DNA of 64,000 nt from Actinomycetota bacterium (GTDB lineage Bacteria > Actinomycetota > Actinomycetes > Nanopelagicales > Nanopelagicaceae): contig VGAJ01000001.1 in the NCBI GenBank assembly GCA_016870795.1, forward strand, positions 116,757 through 180,756. The letters are read 5' to 3'. The notes beneath the pieces were generated by a model that was not told the DNA's origin, did not search any database, and saw only the letters and a list, made by a program, of their open reading frames with translations. Shown here piece after piece: positions 28,800 through 38,900 of this stretch. Position numbers and translations under genes: made by a program. Position 1 is the first letter of the stretch; every line of letters begins with the position of its first letter.

Positions 28800-30301
28800 A
28801 ATCTGGCCTCGATGCACTTTTGTAAAACTTCTTGGTCACTAAAGGCATGTATGACGCCCATTATTTCTTGACCAGTTTCGTGACCCTTGCCCAAAATTAC
28901 TAAAATATCGCCAGCTTCAGCTCTCTCTACTCCATATTTAATTGCTGATTGGCGATCACTGATTACAGCACTTGGAGCAGAGGGCTTTAGTGATCCAGTC
29001 ATCTCCTTTAGGATTTGCTCAGGATCTTCATCTCTTGGATTATCGCTAGTAAATATGGCGATATCACTTCCAGAAAGTAGCGCCTTTCCCATTAGAGGGC
29101 GCTTTGATTTATCACGATTGCCACCACATCCAAGGATTGCAATTAACTTCGAGTTGGTATTTGCTCTAAGTGATGCAAGAACTTTTTCCACTGCATCTGG
29201 AGTGTGGGCGTAATCAACTAGAGCTAGGAAATTTTGACCACAATCAATACGTTCTAGACGACCTGGAGCAGGCTTAAGAGTTGATAGAGAGTTTCCAATC
29301 ACAAGCGGATCTACACCACTTTCGAAAGCAATCGCCATAGCCAAAAGAGCGTTATCTAAGTTGTGCTCGCCAATTAAGTTTAACTCACCTGATATTAATA
29401 TGCCGCCGGTGCCTCTAACGTCTACGCGATAGCCCTTTGGAGTGACCTTAATATCTTGGTAGTACCAACTAGCTTTGTTGTTACTTCTAGAGATCGTTTT
29501 TGATGGCATTGAAATCTCTTCTGCTAGGCGAACTCCATAGGAATCATCAATGTTGATAAATGAGACCTCACTCCGCGCGGAGTCAAATAACTTCTTCTTT
29601 GCTTGGTAATAATTTTCCATATCTCCATGGAAATCTAGATGATCTTGGGTCAAATTAGTAAAGGCAGCAGCAGAGAAGTAAGCACCATCTACTCTATTAA
29701 GCGAGAGCGCATGGCTACTTACTTCAATCGCAGCTGCACTAACCTTTCTTTCTTGCATAATCGAGAGAATGTAATGAAGTTGATCAGCTTCAGGAGTGGT
29801 ATGGCTAGCGCCAAATCGCTCCTCTCCTATTTCAATTCCAATGGTTCCAATAAGACCAGCTTTCACCCCAGCAAACTCCCAAATCTGTTTTAATAGATAT
29901 GAGGTTGTCGTCTTACCGTTAGTGCCGGTAATTCCTGCAAGAAATAAAGCTCTGCTTGGAGAGTTATGGAACCAGTCAGCTAAATAACCAATTCTGCTTC
30001 TTGGGTTTTCTACAACAAGAATTGGGAAATTGCCAAGTGATTTAGAGGCAAGATTTAAGCCTTCACTATCGGTAAGTATGGCAATTGCGCCGGAGTCTTT
30101 GGCATCTTGTGCAAATCTTGCTCCATGATGTTTTTCGCCAGGTAGAGCTATGAATAATTCTCCGTTTTTAACTCTATTTGATGAACTTGAAAGACCAGTT
30201 ACTTCAAGTGATTCAAATTCTTCACTAACTTTCACGCCTAAAAATGAAGCGACATCGCCGAGCTTTTTTATATTAGCTTGCAAGCGATGCATCTCAGCCA
30301 T
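28796..30301 (-). CDS. murE: UDP-MurNAc-tripeptide synthetase, predicted meso-diaminopimelate adding
   Basis: MurE (501 residues) adds the third residue of the stem peptide. The ATP loop [49 protein letters not shown] and VDYAHTPDAVEKVL are intact. The specificity motif is SDNPRDEDP; DNPR is the known signature for meso-diaminopimelate rather than lysine, so this cell probably has DAP-type murein. I chose the ATG at 30301 (MAEMHRLQ), overlapping the ftsI stop by eight bases. Confidence 0.94.
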   Translation of the reverse strand: MAEMHRLQANIKKLGDVASFLGVKVSEEFESLEVTGLSSSSNRVKNGELFIALPGEKHHGARFAQDAKDSGAIAILTDSEGLNLASKSLGNFPILVVENPRSRIGYLADWFHNSPSRALFLAGITGTNGKTTTSYLLKQIWEFAGVKAGLIGTIGIEIGEERFGASHTTPEADQLHYILSIMQERKVSAAAIEVSSHALSLNRVDGAYFSAAAFTNLTQDHLDFHGDMENYYQAKKKLFDSARSEVSFINIDDSYGVRLAEEISMPSKTISRSNNKASWYYQDIKVTPKGYRVDVRGTGGILISGELNLIGEHNLDNALLAMAIAFESGVDPLVIGNSLSTLKPAPGRLERIDCGQNFLALVDYAHTPDAVEKVLASLRANTNSKLIAILGCGGNRDKSKRPLMGKALLSGSDIAIFTSDNPRDEDPEQILKEMTGSLKPSAPSAVISDRQSAIKYGVERAEAGDILVILGKGHETGQEIMGVIHAFSDQEVLQKCIEARL

Positions 30302-32141
30302 TTTCACTCGCTTTATCCCGCTTTGCACCTGATGCCTGAGCGCCGCCAGTCATTAGCTCGATTTTCGCCTTTAATTCTTTTGCATTTAGAGCATAGGTAA
30401 TTGTTGCCGGCGCCGTTGGTTTAATCGCTTTATCTTTTAGCACAAAGCTCATAACTTTCTTAAACACCGGTCCTCCTAGATAGCCGCCCCAGTGAAGGCC
30501 TTTTGGATCTTGAATCGTTACTGAAACCACATACTCGGGCTTATCAGCTGGCGCAAAACCAATAAAGGATGCGGTGTATCCGCTATAGCAACCACACTTT
30601 GGGTTATATCTCTGGGCAGTTCCAGTCTTTCCTGCCACTCGATAGCCTTCAATAGCAGCTGAGGCAGCAGTTCCTCGATTAGTCGCAACGCTCTCCATCA
30701 TTAGGCGCATCTTCTTTGCAGTATCTGGACTTATCACTCTTACAGACTTTTGTTGACTTGCTGGGGTGTAGCGCCCTGCTCCATCGCTAATTCCTGCGAT
30801 AACAGTTGGCGTTACACGAAGTCCATCATTTGCAATCGTTGCAAACACCGATGTTGCTTGAAGAGCTGTGAGTGAATAGCCCTGTCCAAATGCCACTGTT
30901 GGCGCAGTTGTTCCTGACCAATCTTTAACATCAAGTAATTTTCCAGATTCCTCACCAGGAAGTCCTGAGTTGGCTTTCTCGGCAATTCCAAACTTTTTGA
31001 GATAAGAGTGAAGCGTGTCATTAGATAGCATCTCCCCAACTTTGATGGCGCCAGTATTACTTGATACGGCAAGGGCGCCGGTGAGAGTTAACTTCTGAGT
31101 GGGGTGTTTATCATGATCACTAAATGTTTTATTTGAGCGCTTCAATTTCCAAGGAATGGTCATAACCGTTTCAGGTGAAATCTTTCCCTCTTCAACTGCA
31201 GCAGCAATGGTCATGACTTTGCCAGTAGAGCCTGGTTCATAGACTTCTTGAACTGAAGGGTTCTGCCAGCGATAAGGATCCACTCCTTTGGTATCCCCTG
31301 GAGTAAATGAGGGATAAGTAGCATGAGCTAGAACTTGGCCAGACTTTGGATCCATAACAACCACTGTTCCAGAAAGGGCCCGAGAGCTCTTTACTACCGT
31401 TCTAATTGCCTCTTGTGCTACCCATTGCACATCTCTATCAATCGTCAATCTGACGGTATTTCCACGAACTGCCTCTGCGGTTATCTTCTGCGTTCCAGGA
31501 ATTATTGTTCCTGCTGCATTTGCATAGGTGTAGAGCCCATCAACTCCGCTTAGGGTGGAATTCATACTGTATTCAAGGCCTGCAGCGCCAACTCCAGCCC
31601 GATTGATAAAGCCAATTACTGCAGCTGCCAATTCACCTTCAGGGTATTCGCGAATATAGATTCGCTCGGCAAAGAAGCCCATTAATCTTTTAGCAAGGCC
31701 ATTTTCACTTTTAGCAACTTCTTCATTGTAGGCATCTACAGCTGCTTCAAGTTTTCTCCAAACTTCAGGTTTAACTGCTTGGCTGATTACTACATAACGC
31801 CTCTCGCCAATTAATTGATCTTTAAGCCAGCTTTGATCAACATCTAAAATTGGTGCTGCAATTTGGGCTAGCTCCTTTGGATGAACCACGATTGCTTGAT
31901 CAACCAGAATTCGATAGGCGCTAACACTTCTAGCAAACTCGGTGCCATTGATATCTGTGATTGCTCCCCTTGGAGCCATAATCACTGATTTCTTAGTTAG
32001 CTCATTTTGCGCTTTATTTGCAATACCAGCTGCCCGAACTCCTTGAATATCAATCAATCGAACTGCAAAAGCTATGAGAATTACTAGCGAAATTGCGACA
32101 AGATAGCTAATCCTTTTCTCAACTAACTTATGGTGGCTCAT
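30294..32141 (-). CDS. ftsI: septal penicillin-binding protein FtsI (class B transpeptidase)
   Basis: FtsI (615 residues) cross-links septal murein. One N-terminal helix (about residues 12-32) anchors it. A dimerisation domain follows (IYIREYPEGELAAAVIGFINRAGVGAAGLE). The transpeptidase domain has the SxxK nucleophile in PGSTGKVMTIA, SxN in VSSNTGAIK and KTG in VAGKTGTAQRY. There are no PASTA repeats. It overlaps ftsL by ATGA and pairs functionally with ftsW. Confidence 0.95.
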   Translation of the reverse strand: MSHHKLVEKRISYLVAISLVILIAFAVRLIDIQGVRAAGIANKAQNELTKKSVIMAPRGAITDINGTEFARSVSAYRILVDQAIVVHPKELAQIAAPILDVDQSWLKDQLIGERRYVVISQAVKPEVWRKLEAAVDAYNEEVAKSENGLAKRLMGFFAERIYIREYPEGELAAAVIGFINRAGVGAAGLEYSMNSTLSGVDGLYTYANAAGTIIPGTQKITAEAVRGNTVRLTIDRDVQWVAQEAIRTVVKSSRALSGTVVVMDPKSGQVLAHATYPSFTPGDTKGVDPYRWQNPSVQEVYEPGSTGKVMTIAAAVEEGKISPETVMTIPWKLKRSNKTFSDHDKHPTQKLTLTGALAVSSNTGAIKVGEMLSNDTLHSYLKKFGIAEKANSGLPGEESGKLLDVKDWSGTTAPTVAFGQGYSLTALQATSVFATIANDGLRVTPTVIAGISDGAGRYTPASQQKSVRVISPDTAKKMRLMMESVATNRGTAASAAIEGYRVAGKTGTAQRYNPKCGCYSGYTASFIGFAPADKPEYVVSVTIQDPKGLHWGGYLGGPVFKKVMSFVLKDKAIKPTAPATITYALNAKELKAKIELMTGGAQASGAKRDKASENG

Positions 32142-32560
32142 GGTTTGGCTTTAGCCGCCTTTTCTACCTCAAGCGGAATTGGCTCTGAAATATCAAGAAA
32201 TATCGGTGAAGAACTTGGAATCATTCCAAGTGACACTGCTCGCTCTGCTAGAGATTCTGAAGTTGAGAGCAGGGCCACCTGTCTAAGTGCCTCTTCCCGC
32301 TCTTCATTAACCATCATTGCTTCGATCTTGAGCTCTCTAACTCTTATTGCATCATTTCCTAGAAGAATATTTATGCCCAAAAGTCCAAGTAGGCCAAGGG
32401 CTAATGTGGCGCCAACTATTGAATAAAAGAGGCGATCAGTTGCTTGTTGACCTGGTGTTGGGCGAAGCTCTGGAACAAGTTTAAGGATTACCTTTGATGA
32501 CTTCGCAATTGCTAATTTTTTGGAGCGCTCAAAAGCTGGGCTAAGAACTGATAGAGCCAT
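32138..32560 (-). CDS. ftsL: FtsL-like septum formation initiator protein
   Basis: This 140-residue protein has a basic cytoplasmic N-terminus, one membrane helix (about residues 45-68) and then a short heptad-rich helix (VRELKIEAMMVNEEREEALR). That layout and the position between rsmH and ftsI are typical of FtsL. Sequence conservation in this family is weak, so the call is mostly positional. Its start overlaps the rsmH stop by one base (TAATG). Confidence 0.75.
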   Translation of the reverse strand: MALSVLSPAFERSKKLAIAKSSKVILKLVPELRPTPGQQATDRLFYSIVGATLALGLLGLLGINILLGNDAIRVRELKIEAMMVNEEREEALRQVALLSTSESLAERAVSLGMIPSSSPIFLDISEPIPLEVEKAAKAKP

Positions 32561-33507
32561 TAGGCAGCCACCCGCTCAATTGCTCTAAGTCTTACCGACT
32601 TTGCCCGGGAGTTATCTGAGATCTCATCTTCGCTAGCTTTCTGACTTCCATTAAATACCAGAGAGAATTTTGCAGATAAGGCTTTAATCTCAATTGGAAG
32701 ACCAAGTGGAGTCTTTGACTCTGTTGCTTGCGTGAAGAAGTTCTTAACAATCTTGTCTTCTAGCGATTGGAATGACATCACAACCATCCGACCACCAACA
32801 TTTAAGCGCTCAAGGCAGGCAGGAATTGCTCGCTCTAAGATCGCTAGCTCTTGATTAACCTCGATGCGAAGTGCTTGGAAAGTCCGCTTAGCAGGATTTC
32901 CCCCAAGGCGTCTTGCTGGAGCTGGAATGGATCGTTTAATTAAGTCTGCAAGATCGCTTGTGCTTCTTATCAAACCACTTGCTCTTGCTTCAATGATGTT
33001 ATCGACAATTCTTTGAGCAAATTTCTCTTCGCCATAGCTGCGAATAATGCGAATTAACTCGCCTCTGGAGTAGCTATCGATAATTTCTTGGGCGGTGATT
33101 CCACTGCTTTGATCCATGCGCATATCAAGTGGAGCGCTCTGAGCGTAGGAGAAGCCACGCTCAGATTGATCCAACTGCATCGAGGAAGTTCCTAAATCAA
33201 AGAGAATGCCATCAACCGATGAAATTCCAAGAGAATCAAGGAGTTTTGGGGTCTGGTCATAAACAGCATGAAAAATTGTGATGCGATCTAAATGAGAAGA
33301 TAGACGTTGACTGGCTTTATCAATTGCGCTCTTATCTCTATCAATACCAATTATCTGTAAATTTGGAAACTTCTCTAATAGCGCTAGAGAATGGCCACCT
33401 AGACCCAAAGTGGCATCAACTAAAACTGGCTTCTCTTTATTTTCTAGTGAGGTTGATAAAACAGTGATGCAGCGATTAAGCAGAACTGATGTGTGTTCTA
33501 GCTTCAT
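32560..33507 (-). CDS. rsmH: 16S rRNA (cytosine1402-N4)-methyltransferase
   Basis: RsmH (MraW, 315 residues) methylates N4 of C1402 in the ribosomal P site with S-adenosylmethionine. HTSVLLNRCITVL, LVDATLGLGGHSLALL (the SAM loop), GILFDLGTSSMQLD, RGFSYAQSAPLDMRMD and RRLGGNPAKRTFQALRIEVN are family hallmarks. It is the second gene of the division cluster, with a 174-base structured leader between it and mraZ. Confidence 0.97.
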   Translation of the reverse strand: MKLEHTSVLLNRCITVLSTSLENKEKPVLVDATLGLGGHSLALLEKFPNLQIIGIDRDKSAIDKASQRLSSHLDRITIFHAVYDQTPKLLDSLGISSVDGILFDLGTSSMQLDQSERGFSYAQSAPLDMRMDQSSGITAQEIIDSYSRGELIRIIRSYGEEKFAQRIVDNIIEARASGLIRSTSDLADLIKRSIPAPARRLGGNPAKRTFQALRIEVNQELAILERAIPACLERLNVGGRMVVMSFQSLEDKIVKNFFTQATESKTPLGLPIEIKALSAKFSLVFNGSQKASEDEISDNSRAKSVRLRAIERVAA

Positions 33508-33563
33508 CCCTACACCCCTTAATTCTTAATAGTTGTTAACTTCTTCTTCTTTCTTACTCTCTA

Positions 33564-33651
33564 CTCTGGTCACCGCCGGCCGACGGATTGCGGGGGATAA
33601 ACGGCACCGGGGAAGGGGCGCCGTTTATTTGAAGGTCGGCGGTGGCCAGAG
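33564..33651 (-). ncRNA. structured RNA between mraZ and rsmH, candidate mraW RNA motif
   Basis: The outer stem pairs 33564-33577 with 33638-33651 (14 base pairs including one G-U). Nested inside, 33597-33605 pairs perfectly with 33620-33628 (nine base pairs, ATAAACGGC type). The block is clearly more GC-rich than its surroundings. The mraW RNA motif is a known actinobacterial cis-element found upstream of rsmH/mraW genes; this element fits by position and by size. I could not compare it with the published consensus, so identity is inferred. It may control rsmH and downstream genes. Confidence 0.7.
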
Positions 33652-33681
33652 GAGAGAGGAGATTTTTATTTTTGCCCCTTG

Positions 33682-34113
33682 TTAAAAGAGGCCTGGAAAT
33701 ACCTCCTCAGAAACATCAGCGAAGCCTTTTTCACGATCTTTTAGATAGCTCTTCCATGCTTTGGAATCCCAAATTTCAACTCGAGTATTTGCGCCAATTA
33801 CTACGCAATCTTTTTCTAAATCTGCATACTCTCTTAAGCCGGAAGGAATCATTACGCGACCTTGCTTATCTGGAATTTCATCATGTGCACCGGCAAACAT
33901 CACACGCATGTAATCGCGAGCTGCTTTTGCAGTAAGTGGCGCTTGTTTTAGCTGCTCAGTAATTCGTGCAAATTCAGCAGATGGAAAAACAAATAAACAA
34001 CGCTCTTGTCCTTTAGTAATTACTAAACCTGAGGCCAATTCGTCACGGAATTTGGCGGGAAGAATTAACCGCCCTTTTTCATCTAAGCGAGGTTCATGGG
34101 TGCCAAGAAACAC
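33682..34113 (-). CDS. mraZ: transcriptional regulator MraZ
   Basis: MraZ (143 residues) is a DNA-binding protein made of two SpoVT/AbrB-like halves. The repeated motif is seen as [16 protein letters not shown] and [17 protein letters not shown]. In other bacteria MraZ rings bind direct repeats at their own promoter and control the division cluster. It starts with GTG at 34113, with GGGGAGG eight bases upstream as ribosome-binding site. Matching boxes are present at its promoter. Confidence 0.96.
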   Translation of the reverse strand: MFLGTHEPRLDEKGRLILPAKFRDELASGLVITKGQERCLFVFPSAEFARITEQLKQAPLTAKAARDYMRVMFAGAHDEIPDKQGRVMIPSGLREYADLEKDCVVIGANTRVEIWDSKAWKSYLKDREKGFADVSEEVFPGLF

Positions 34114-34142
34114 TTAAGAGACCTCCCCTACTTGCTTATTGC

Positions 34143-34160
34143 GCAGAACCCCCGTTCTGC
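34143..34160 (-). promoter_or_regulatory. hairpin in the mraZ 5' untranslated region
   Basis: A perfect seven-base stem, GCAGAAC and GTTCTGC, closes a four-base loop. It lies between the predicted mraZ transcription start (near 34164) and the ribosome-binding site, close to the 5' end of the message. It might stabilise the RNA; there is no T-run, so it is not a terminator. Confidence 0.45.
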
Positions 34161-34166
34161 TTAATT

Positions 34167-34201
34167 CCCCACTTTACTCCCTTTTCCTCCATTTTCAACC
34201 A
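34167..34201 (-). promoter_or_regulatory. mraZ promoter overlapped by four MraZ boxes
   Basis: On the minus strand, four five-base boxes TGGTT, TGGAG, GGGAG and TGGGG occur at 34197-34201, 34187-34191, 34177-34181 and 34167-34171, each separated by exactly five bases. This matches the TGGGN-N5 operator layout known for MraZ. A good promoter overlaps them: TTGAAA (34193-34198), a 16-base spacer, and TAAAGT (34171-34176). MraZ binding would therefore cover the promoter and probably represses the whole cluster. Confidence 0.8.
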
Positions 34202-34260
34202 CCTATCTCCACAGGCGAGCAGGCCTGGAAAAGCTCTCCTCCACTCTCCTGTTTTGGGCA

Positions 34261-34283
34261 TAAAAAAACCCGCCAGAGGCGGG
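34261..34283 (-). terminator. intrinsic terminator after the DUF3040 gene
   Basis: Read on the minus strand, CCCGCC and GGCGGG form a six-base GC stem with a three-base loop, followed by seven T residues. It lies about 22 bases after the DUF3040 stop and separates that gene from the mraZ promoter. Confidence 0.85.
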
Positions 34284-34304
34284 CGGTTGTGCTGATCTAA
34301 CTAA

Positions 34305-34670
34305 CTATTCACCGAGATTACGGCGATCCCATCTCTGCTCAAAGCCTTGGCTCCATTTGCCTGGCCCCCTCTTAGGCCCTCTACTCTGGGCTTTGGAGAT
34401 AACTCCATTCATCAGTCCCCCAAGATTTGAGATAGCAAGAACTGCCCCCACAAGTGAGGCGATAAATCCAGCAACTCCAACAAGTGGCACTTGAGAAATC
34501 AAGCCGCCAAAGAGAATGAAAATGCCTAGGAGAATCAGGGCAAAACCAATTACCACCCGGCTCCTAGATGGGCTCTTGCCGCTAAAAGTTGAAATCAGGC
34601 GAGGGTCATCGGCGGCTAGCGCCTCTTCCATCTCGGCTAATAACCGTTTTTCATGCTCAGATAGTGGCAT
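34305..34670 (-). CDS. DUF3040 membrane protein
   Basis: This 121-residue protein starts MPLSEHEKRLLAEMEEAL, the hallmark of the actinobacterial DUF3040 family, with the early acidic helix in the cytoplasm. Two hydrophobic helices follow (about residues 39-60 and 64-86), then a basic Gly/Arg/Lys-rich tail. The function is unknown. The family is commonly found just upstream of mraZ in actinobacteria, as here. It has its own terminator. About 57 bases separate it from dinB. Confidence 0.88.
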   Translation of the reverse strand: MPLSEHEKRLLAEMEEALAADDPRLISTFSGKSPSRSRVVIGFALILLGIFILFGGLISQVPLVGVAGFIASLVGAVLAISNLGGLMNGVISKAQSRGPKRGPGKWSQGFEQRWDRRNLGE

Positions 34671-34726
34671 AGGACTGACAATAGTAGAGGTGGGGCTATC
34701 TGGAAAGTCGAAAGAGTAAGAAGTTG

Positions 34727-35929
34727 CTATGAATCCTCGCTCTCATCATCGCCCTCTCCAACTAGCCGAGCAGGTTTTACAGAGCCACTACCAAAGCGAG
34801 TGATGGCCCGATCAATAGCAACCTGCGCCTGGCTCCATCCCAGCTCCCGCTCACCTAGCTCTAACTGCTCAACTGCGCCATTTTGGTCAACTAACTGCTC
34901 AAGTGAAACCCCTAGAAGTCGGATTCTGGAGCCAGCAATTTTGAGTCCTAGATAGAGATCCTTAACTACTTCATAGATTTCATGGCTGCCACTTATTGAT
35001 AGTGGCAGAGTTTTAGAGCGGGTGAGATTAGAAAAATCAGAGAAACGTACCTTTAAACCAATGGTTTTACTGCGCAAACTGCGAGCCCTTAGCCTTGCGC
35101 CGGCTCTTTCAGTTAATCGCAAGAGTTCTCTAAATATCTCATCTTGATCCTCGAGGTCATATGCAAAAGTTTCTGCCGCGCTAATGCTCTTCTCTGGAGC
35201 ATCTGCTACCACTTCCCGATAATCCCTAGCCCAAGCAAGTTCATAAAGTGATACCCCAGCACTTGGACCAAGTGCTCGCTTTAAAGTTTCAAGAGGAGTA
35301 TTAGCAATATCAGCAACGGTCCGAAGGCCTAGAGCTTGCAACTCTTCATTAGTCTTTGGCCCCACTCCCCAGATTTCTGAAACTGGAAGGGGGTGAAGAA
35401 AGGTCAAGACTCGGTCGTGGGCAATTTCAAGTATTCCATTTGGTTTGCAGCGCCCGGATGCTAATTTGGCGATGAACTTAGTAGTAGCAATTCCAACTGA
35501 GCAGGTTATTTTCTCTGATGCAAAAACTCTCTTCCTTATCAACTCTGCAATATTTCGACCACTGCCAAATAGTTTTCTGGATCCAGTGACATCGAGAAAA
35601 GCCTCATCTAGGGAGAGCGGCTCAACATGAGGAGTGAACTCAAAGAAAATCTCCATAACTTTTCTTGAAACTTGTGAATATCTCTCATGATCTGGCGGAA
35701 TAAATATTGCATTTGGCGCCATCCGCTGCGCTCTTGATACTGGCATCGCAGCTTTAATTCCAAATTTTCTAGCAGCATAATTTGCCGAAAGAACTACTCC
35801 CCTAGCCCCTGCGCCAACTACCAACGGCTTGCCTTTATATTGCGGATAATCCAGCTCAGAAACTGATGCAAAAAATGCATCCATATCAACATGGAGAATG
35901 GTGGAATGCTCGCCCATCTGGCTACTCAC
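34727..35929 (-). CDS. dinB: DNA polymerase IV (Y family)
   Basis: This 400-residue translesion polymerase keeps both catalytic motifs: LHVDMDAFFASV (Asp15) and PLSLDEAFLDVTG (Asp108, Glu109), so it should be active, unlike the non-catalytic ImuB. The little-finger domain (about 240-350) is present. A QLELG segment near residue 365 may be a weak clamp-binding motif. It begins with GTG at 35929, overlapping dnaE2; ATG at 35917 is an alternative start. It is the last gene of an apparently LexA-controlled operon. Confidence 0.93.
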   Translation of the reverse strand: MSSQMGEHSTILHVDMDAFFASVSELDYPQYKGKPLVVGAGARGVVLSANYAARKFGIKAAMPVSRAQRMAPNAIFIPPDHERYSQVSRKVMEIFFEFTPHVEPLSLDEAFLDVTGSRKLFGSGRNIAELIRKRVFASEKITCSVGIATTKFIAKLASGRCKPNGILEIAHDRVLTFLHPLPVSEIWGVGPKTNEELQALGLRTVADIANTPLETLKRALGPSAGVSLYELAWARDYREVVADAPEKSISAAETFAYDLEDQDEIFRELLRLTERAGARLRARSLRSKTIGLKVRFSDFSNLTRSKTLPLSISGSHEIYEVVKDLYLGLKIAGSRIRLLGVSLEQLVDQNGAVEQLELGERELGWSQAQVAIDRAITRFGSGSVKPARLVGEGDDESEDS

Positions 35930-38900
35930 AGATAGCTAGGCTACGCCACTTTTGATAAGCAGCTGATAAATCCCATGCCCCAATAGCTCTAAGTGAGATA
36001 CCACGTAGCCCAGTTCTACGGGTAGCGCCGCGAATTAATAGTAGCTGCGAGTTATAGAGCACCTCGGCATAGCTATGTTGAGCATCTTCAAAAAATGTTG
36101 CATCGCTACAGCCATATCCATCATCAAGAGTTAGAAAGATAACTCTCTTGCCAGAGCGAATGGGTGGGGTTTGCAGCGCTACTTTAACCCCAGCTACCAA
36201 TACTAAAGATCCTGATCTTTGTTCTAGAAGCTGGTTAGATTTTATTGCTCCTATCTGATTGAGAAAATCAGCATAAAATTCAATCATATGGTGAGAGATA
36301 TCCATCCCTAGATACTTAACTTCATTTCTTACCAGTTCATGATCTTCTAAATCAGGTAGCCCTGTCTTAGATAAAGTGGGGGTAAAACCTAGGCTTAACT
36401 GCGAACCAGTAACTACTTTAGTTCTACTACCACCAGACCATTTATATAAATCAGTTAGATGTAGCAATAAATCTCTACGATTTATCTCAGCTCCATAGAG
36501 CTGATCAAAGGCCCCCACCATTAATAAGGCTTCAGAAGTTGGCCTGCTAACTGAGCTGCGATGGACAAAGTCAGCTAGATCTAAATAAGGGCGATTAGCA
36601 ATAATTGCTGATATCTCTGCGCTACTAATTCCTGAGATATCGCTAAGCGATAATCTGATACTGCTCTGATTATCGCCTTCCACTCGATAGCTAATATCAG
36701 AGTGATTAATATCAAGAGGGGCGATAGTTAATCCATTTCGTCTAGCCTCATCTAATAGCAGGCGCTTGGGATACATTCCAGGTTCATGAGTTAGAACTCC
36801 GGCAAGAAATGCTGCTGGATAATGGCGCTTTAACCAAGCAGATTGATAGGTGGGAAGAGCAAAGGCAGCGGCATGGGCTTTGCAGAATCCAAAGGAGGCA
36901 AAGGCTCTTAAGACATCCCAGATCTGAGTAATAACTTTTAGCTCATAGCCTCTTGATATAGCTTGAGCAAAGAACCAATCACAGACCTCTTGCTGCCCCT
37001 CTCTGCTGCCAAGAGCTCTTCGCTTCTCATCAGCTTGGCCAAGAGAGGATCCAGTTAGAGTGGCGATAATTTCAATAACTTGCTCGTGAAATACCACTAC
37101 CCCTTGGGTATCACTCAAGATTTCAGCTAAATCAGGGTGGAATATCTCCCTAGTTTTAAAACCTTGGCGGGCATTTAGGAATGGAGTGATCATGTCGCTC
37201 TTTACTGGCCCTGGTCTAAAAAGTGAGATATCAATTATTAAGTCAGTAAAAGTCTCTGGGGTTAACTTTCCAACTAATTCACGCTGGCCTGGGCTCTCTA
37301 TTTGAAAGATACCTAAAGTCTGAGCAGATTGGATGAGCGAAAACGTTTCATTATCATCTAAAGCTATTGCATCAATATCTATTACTTTTCCAGTACTTCG
37401 CTCTATCTCAGATATGGCATAGGCCAGAGATGATTGCATTCGAACTCCTAAAATATCTAGCTTTAAAAGCCCAATTGCTTCCACATCATCTTTATCCCAC
37501 TGCACCATCGGATAATTACTAGCATTTATCTCAATTGGAGCTCTCTGATATAGCTCAGCGCTTGAAATCACTACTGCGCAGGGATGCATTGCAACATTTC
37601 TAGGTAGGCCATCTAAGCGCTCTGCAAGACCAACAGCCATTTTCCAGGTCGGGCTAGTTAGATTTAAATTAGCAAGTTCAGGAAGATTAGTTAGCGCCTG
37701 TGAAATATTGCGAGCTCTAATATGCGGCAGTGATTTAGCAACTAGATCTATCTCCATAGGAGCAAGTGATAGAGCTGCTCCCACATCTCTTATGGCATGG
37801 CGAGCTCTATAGGTATCAAACATTGCAACTGTTGCAGATCGCATTGGGTAATTTGCAAACACCTGATCATAAATTTCTAACCTTCTAGCAGATTCCACAT
37901 CAATATCAATATCAGGTAGAGCTCTTCGAAGTGGAGAGCAGAAGCGCTCCATCAATAAACCTAGTGAGAGTGGTTCAACTCCAGAAATTCCTAAGAGGTG
38001 ACAGATTAATGATCCAGCCCCACTTCCCCTTGCCGCTACTCTAATTCCAGAGGCTCGCGCGCGATCTGTAATATCGGCAACAGTTAGAAAATATGATTCA
38101 AAACCTAGACTCTTAATAATCTCTAACTCTTTTTCTAGTCTTTGGTTTACCTCACTATTGCTCTGGCCATAGCGCCAATTAATGCCAGCAATTGAGCGCT
38201 GCCTTAGTTGAATAGTTAGCTCTTCTTGATTTTTAGCCCCTAAAAGCTCAGCCTCTGGAAGATGGATAGATCCCAGGCCAATATCTTGGCTAGGCGATAG
38301 CTCTGCCTGCTTAGCAAGGTCTTGGGTAGTACTTAATAATTTACGGCTATTTCTCTGCCCCGAAGCGCGAGCAATTATCTCTGCTAAGTGATGCATCTCT
38401 TGAGAGCTTTTAAGAAAGGCCTCGCTATTTTCGCGCTCTACAACATTTTTATGAAGCGGCAAGAGCCTTCGACTTGCATCGAGAATATCTGCTATCGGCG
38501 CATCCTGCCTTAAACACATCCTGGCAGCATTACTAAGTATCGCTGGAAGATCATTATCTTCAGCAAAACCAAGCATCCTTGAAGCATGGGTAGTCGACCT
38601 TGGTCCATCTCCATAAATTAAATGAGAGACAATTTCAATTACTTGGCTTTGAAATAGTTCACGGCTATCGTTATATAGCGATAGCGCTTTTTCATATTGA
38701 CGATTGGTAATAGCTCTAGCAATTAAAGAGTCTGGGCCTTGTAGCGATATTAAGTTACTGGTGTAGTTAGAGTGTTTCCTTAAAAAGTCTAAATCACACT
38801 CACCATAGCTTTTAAGTTCGCTAACTAGCCTTACTAAAGATCTCCAGCCTTTACCTGGGGTAGCAAGCAATGTGATTCGACTCTGATTCTTGTAAGTGAT

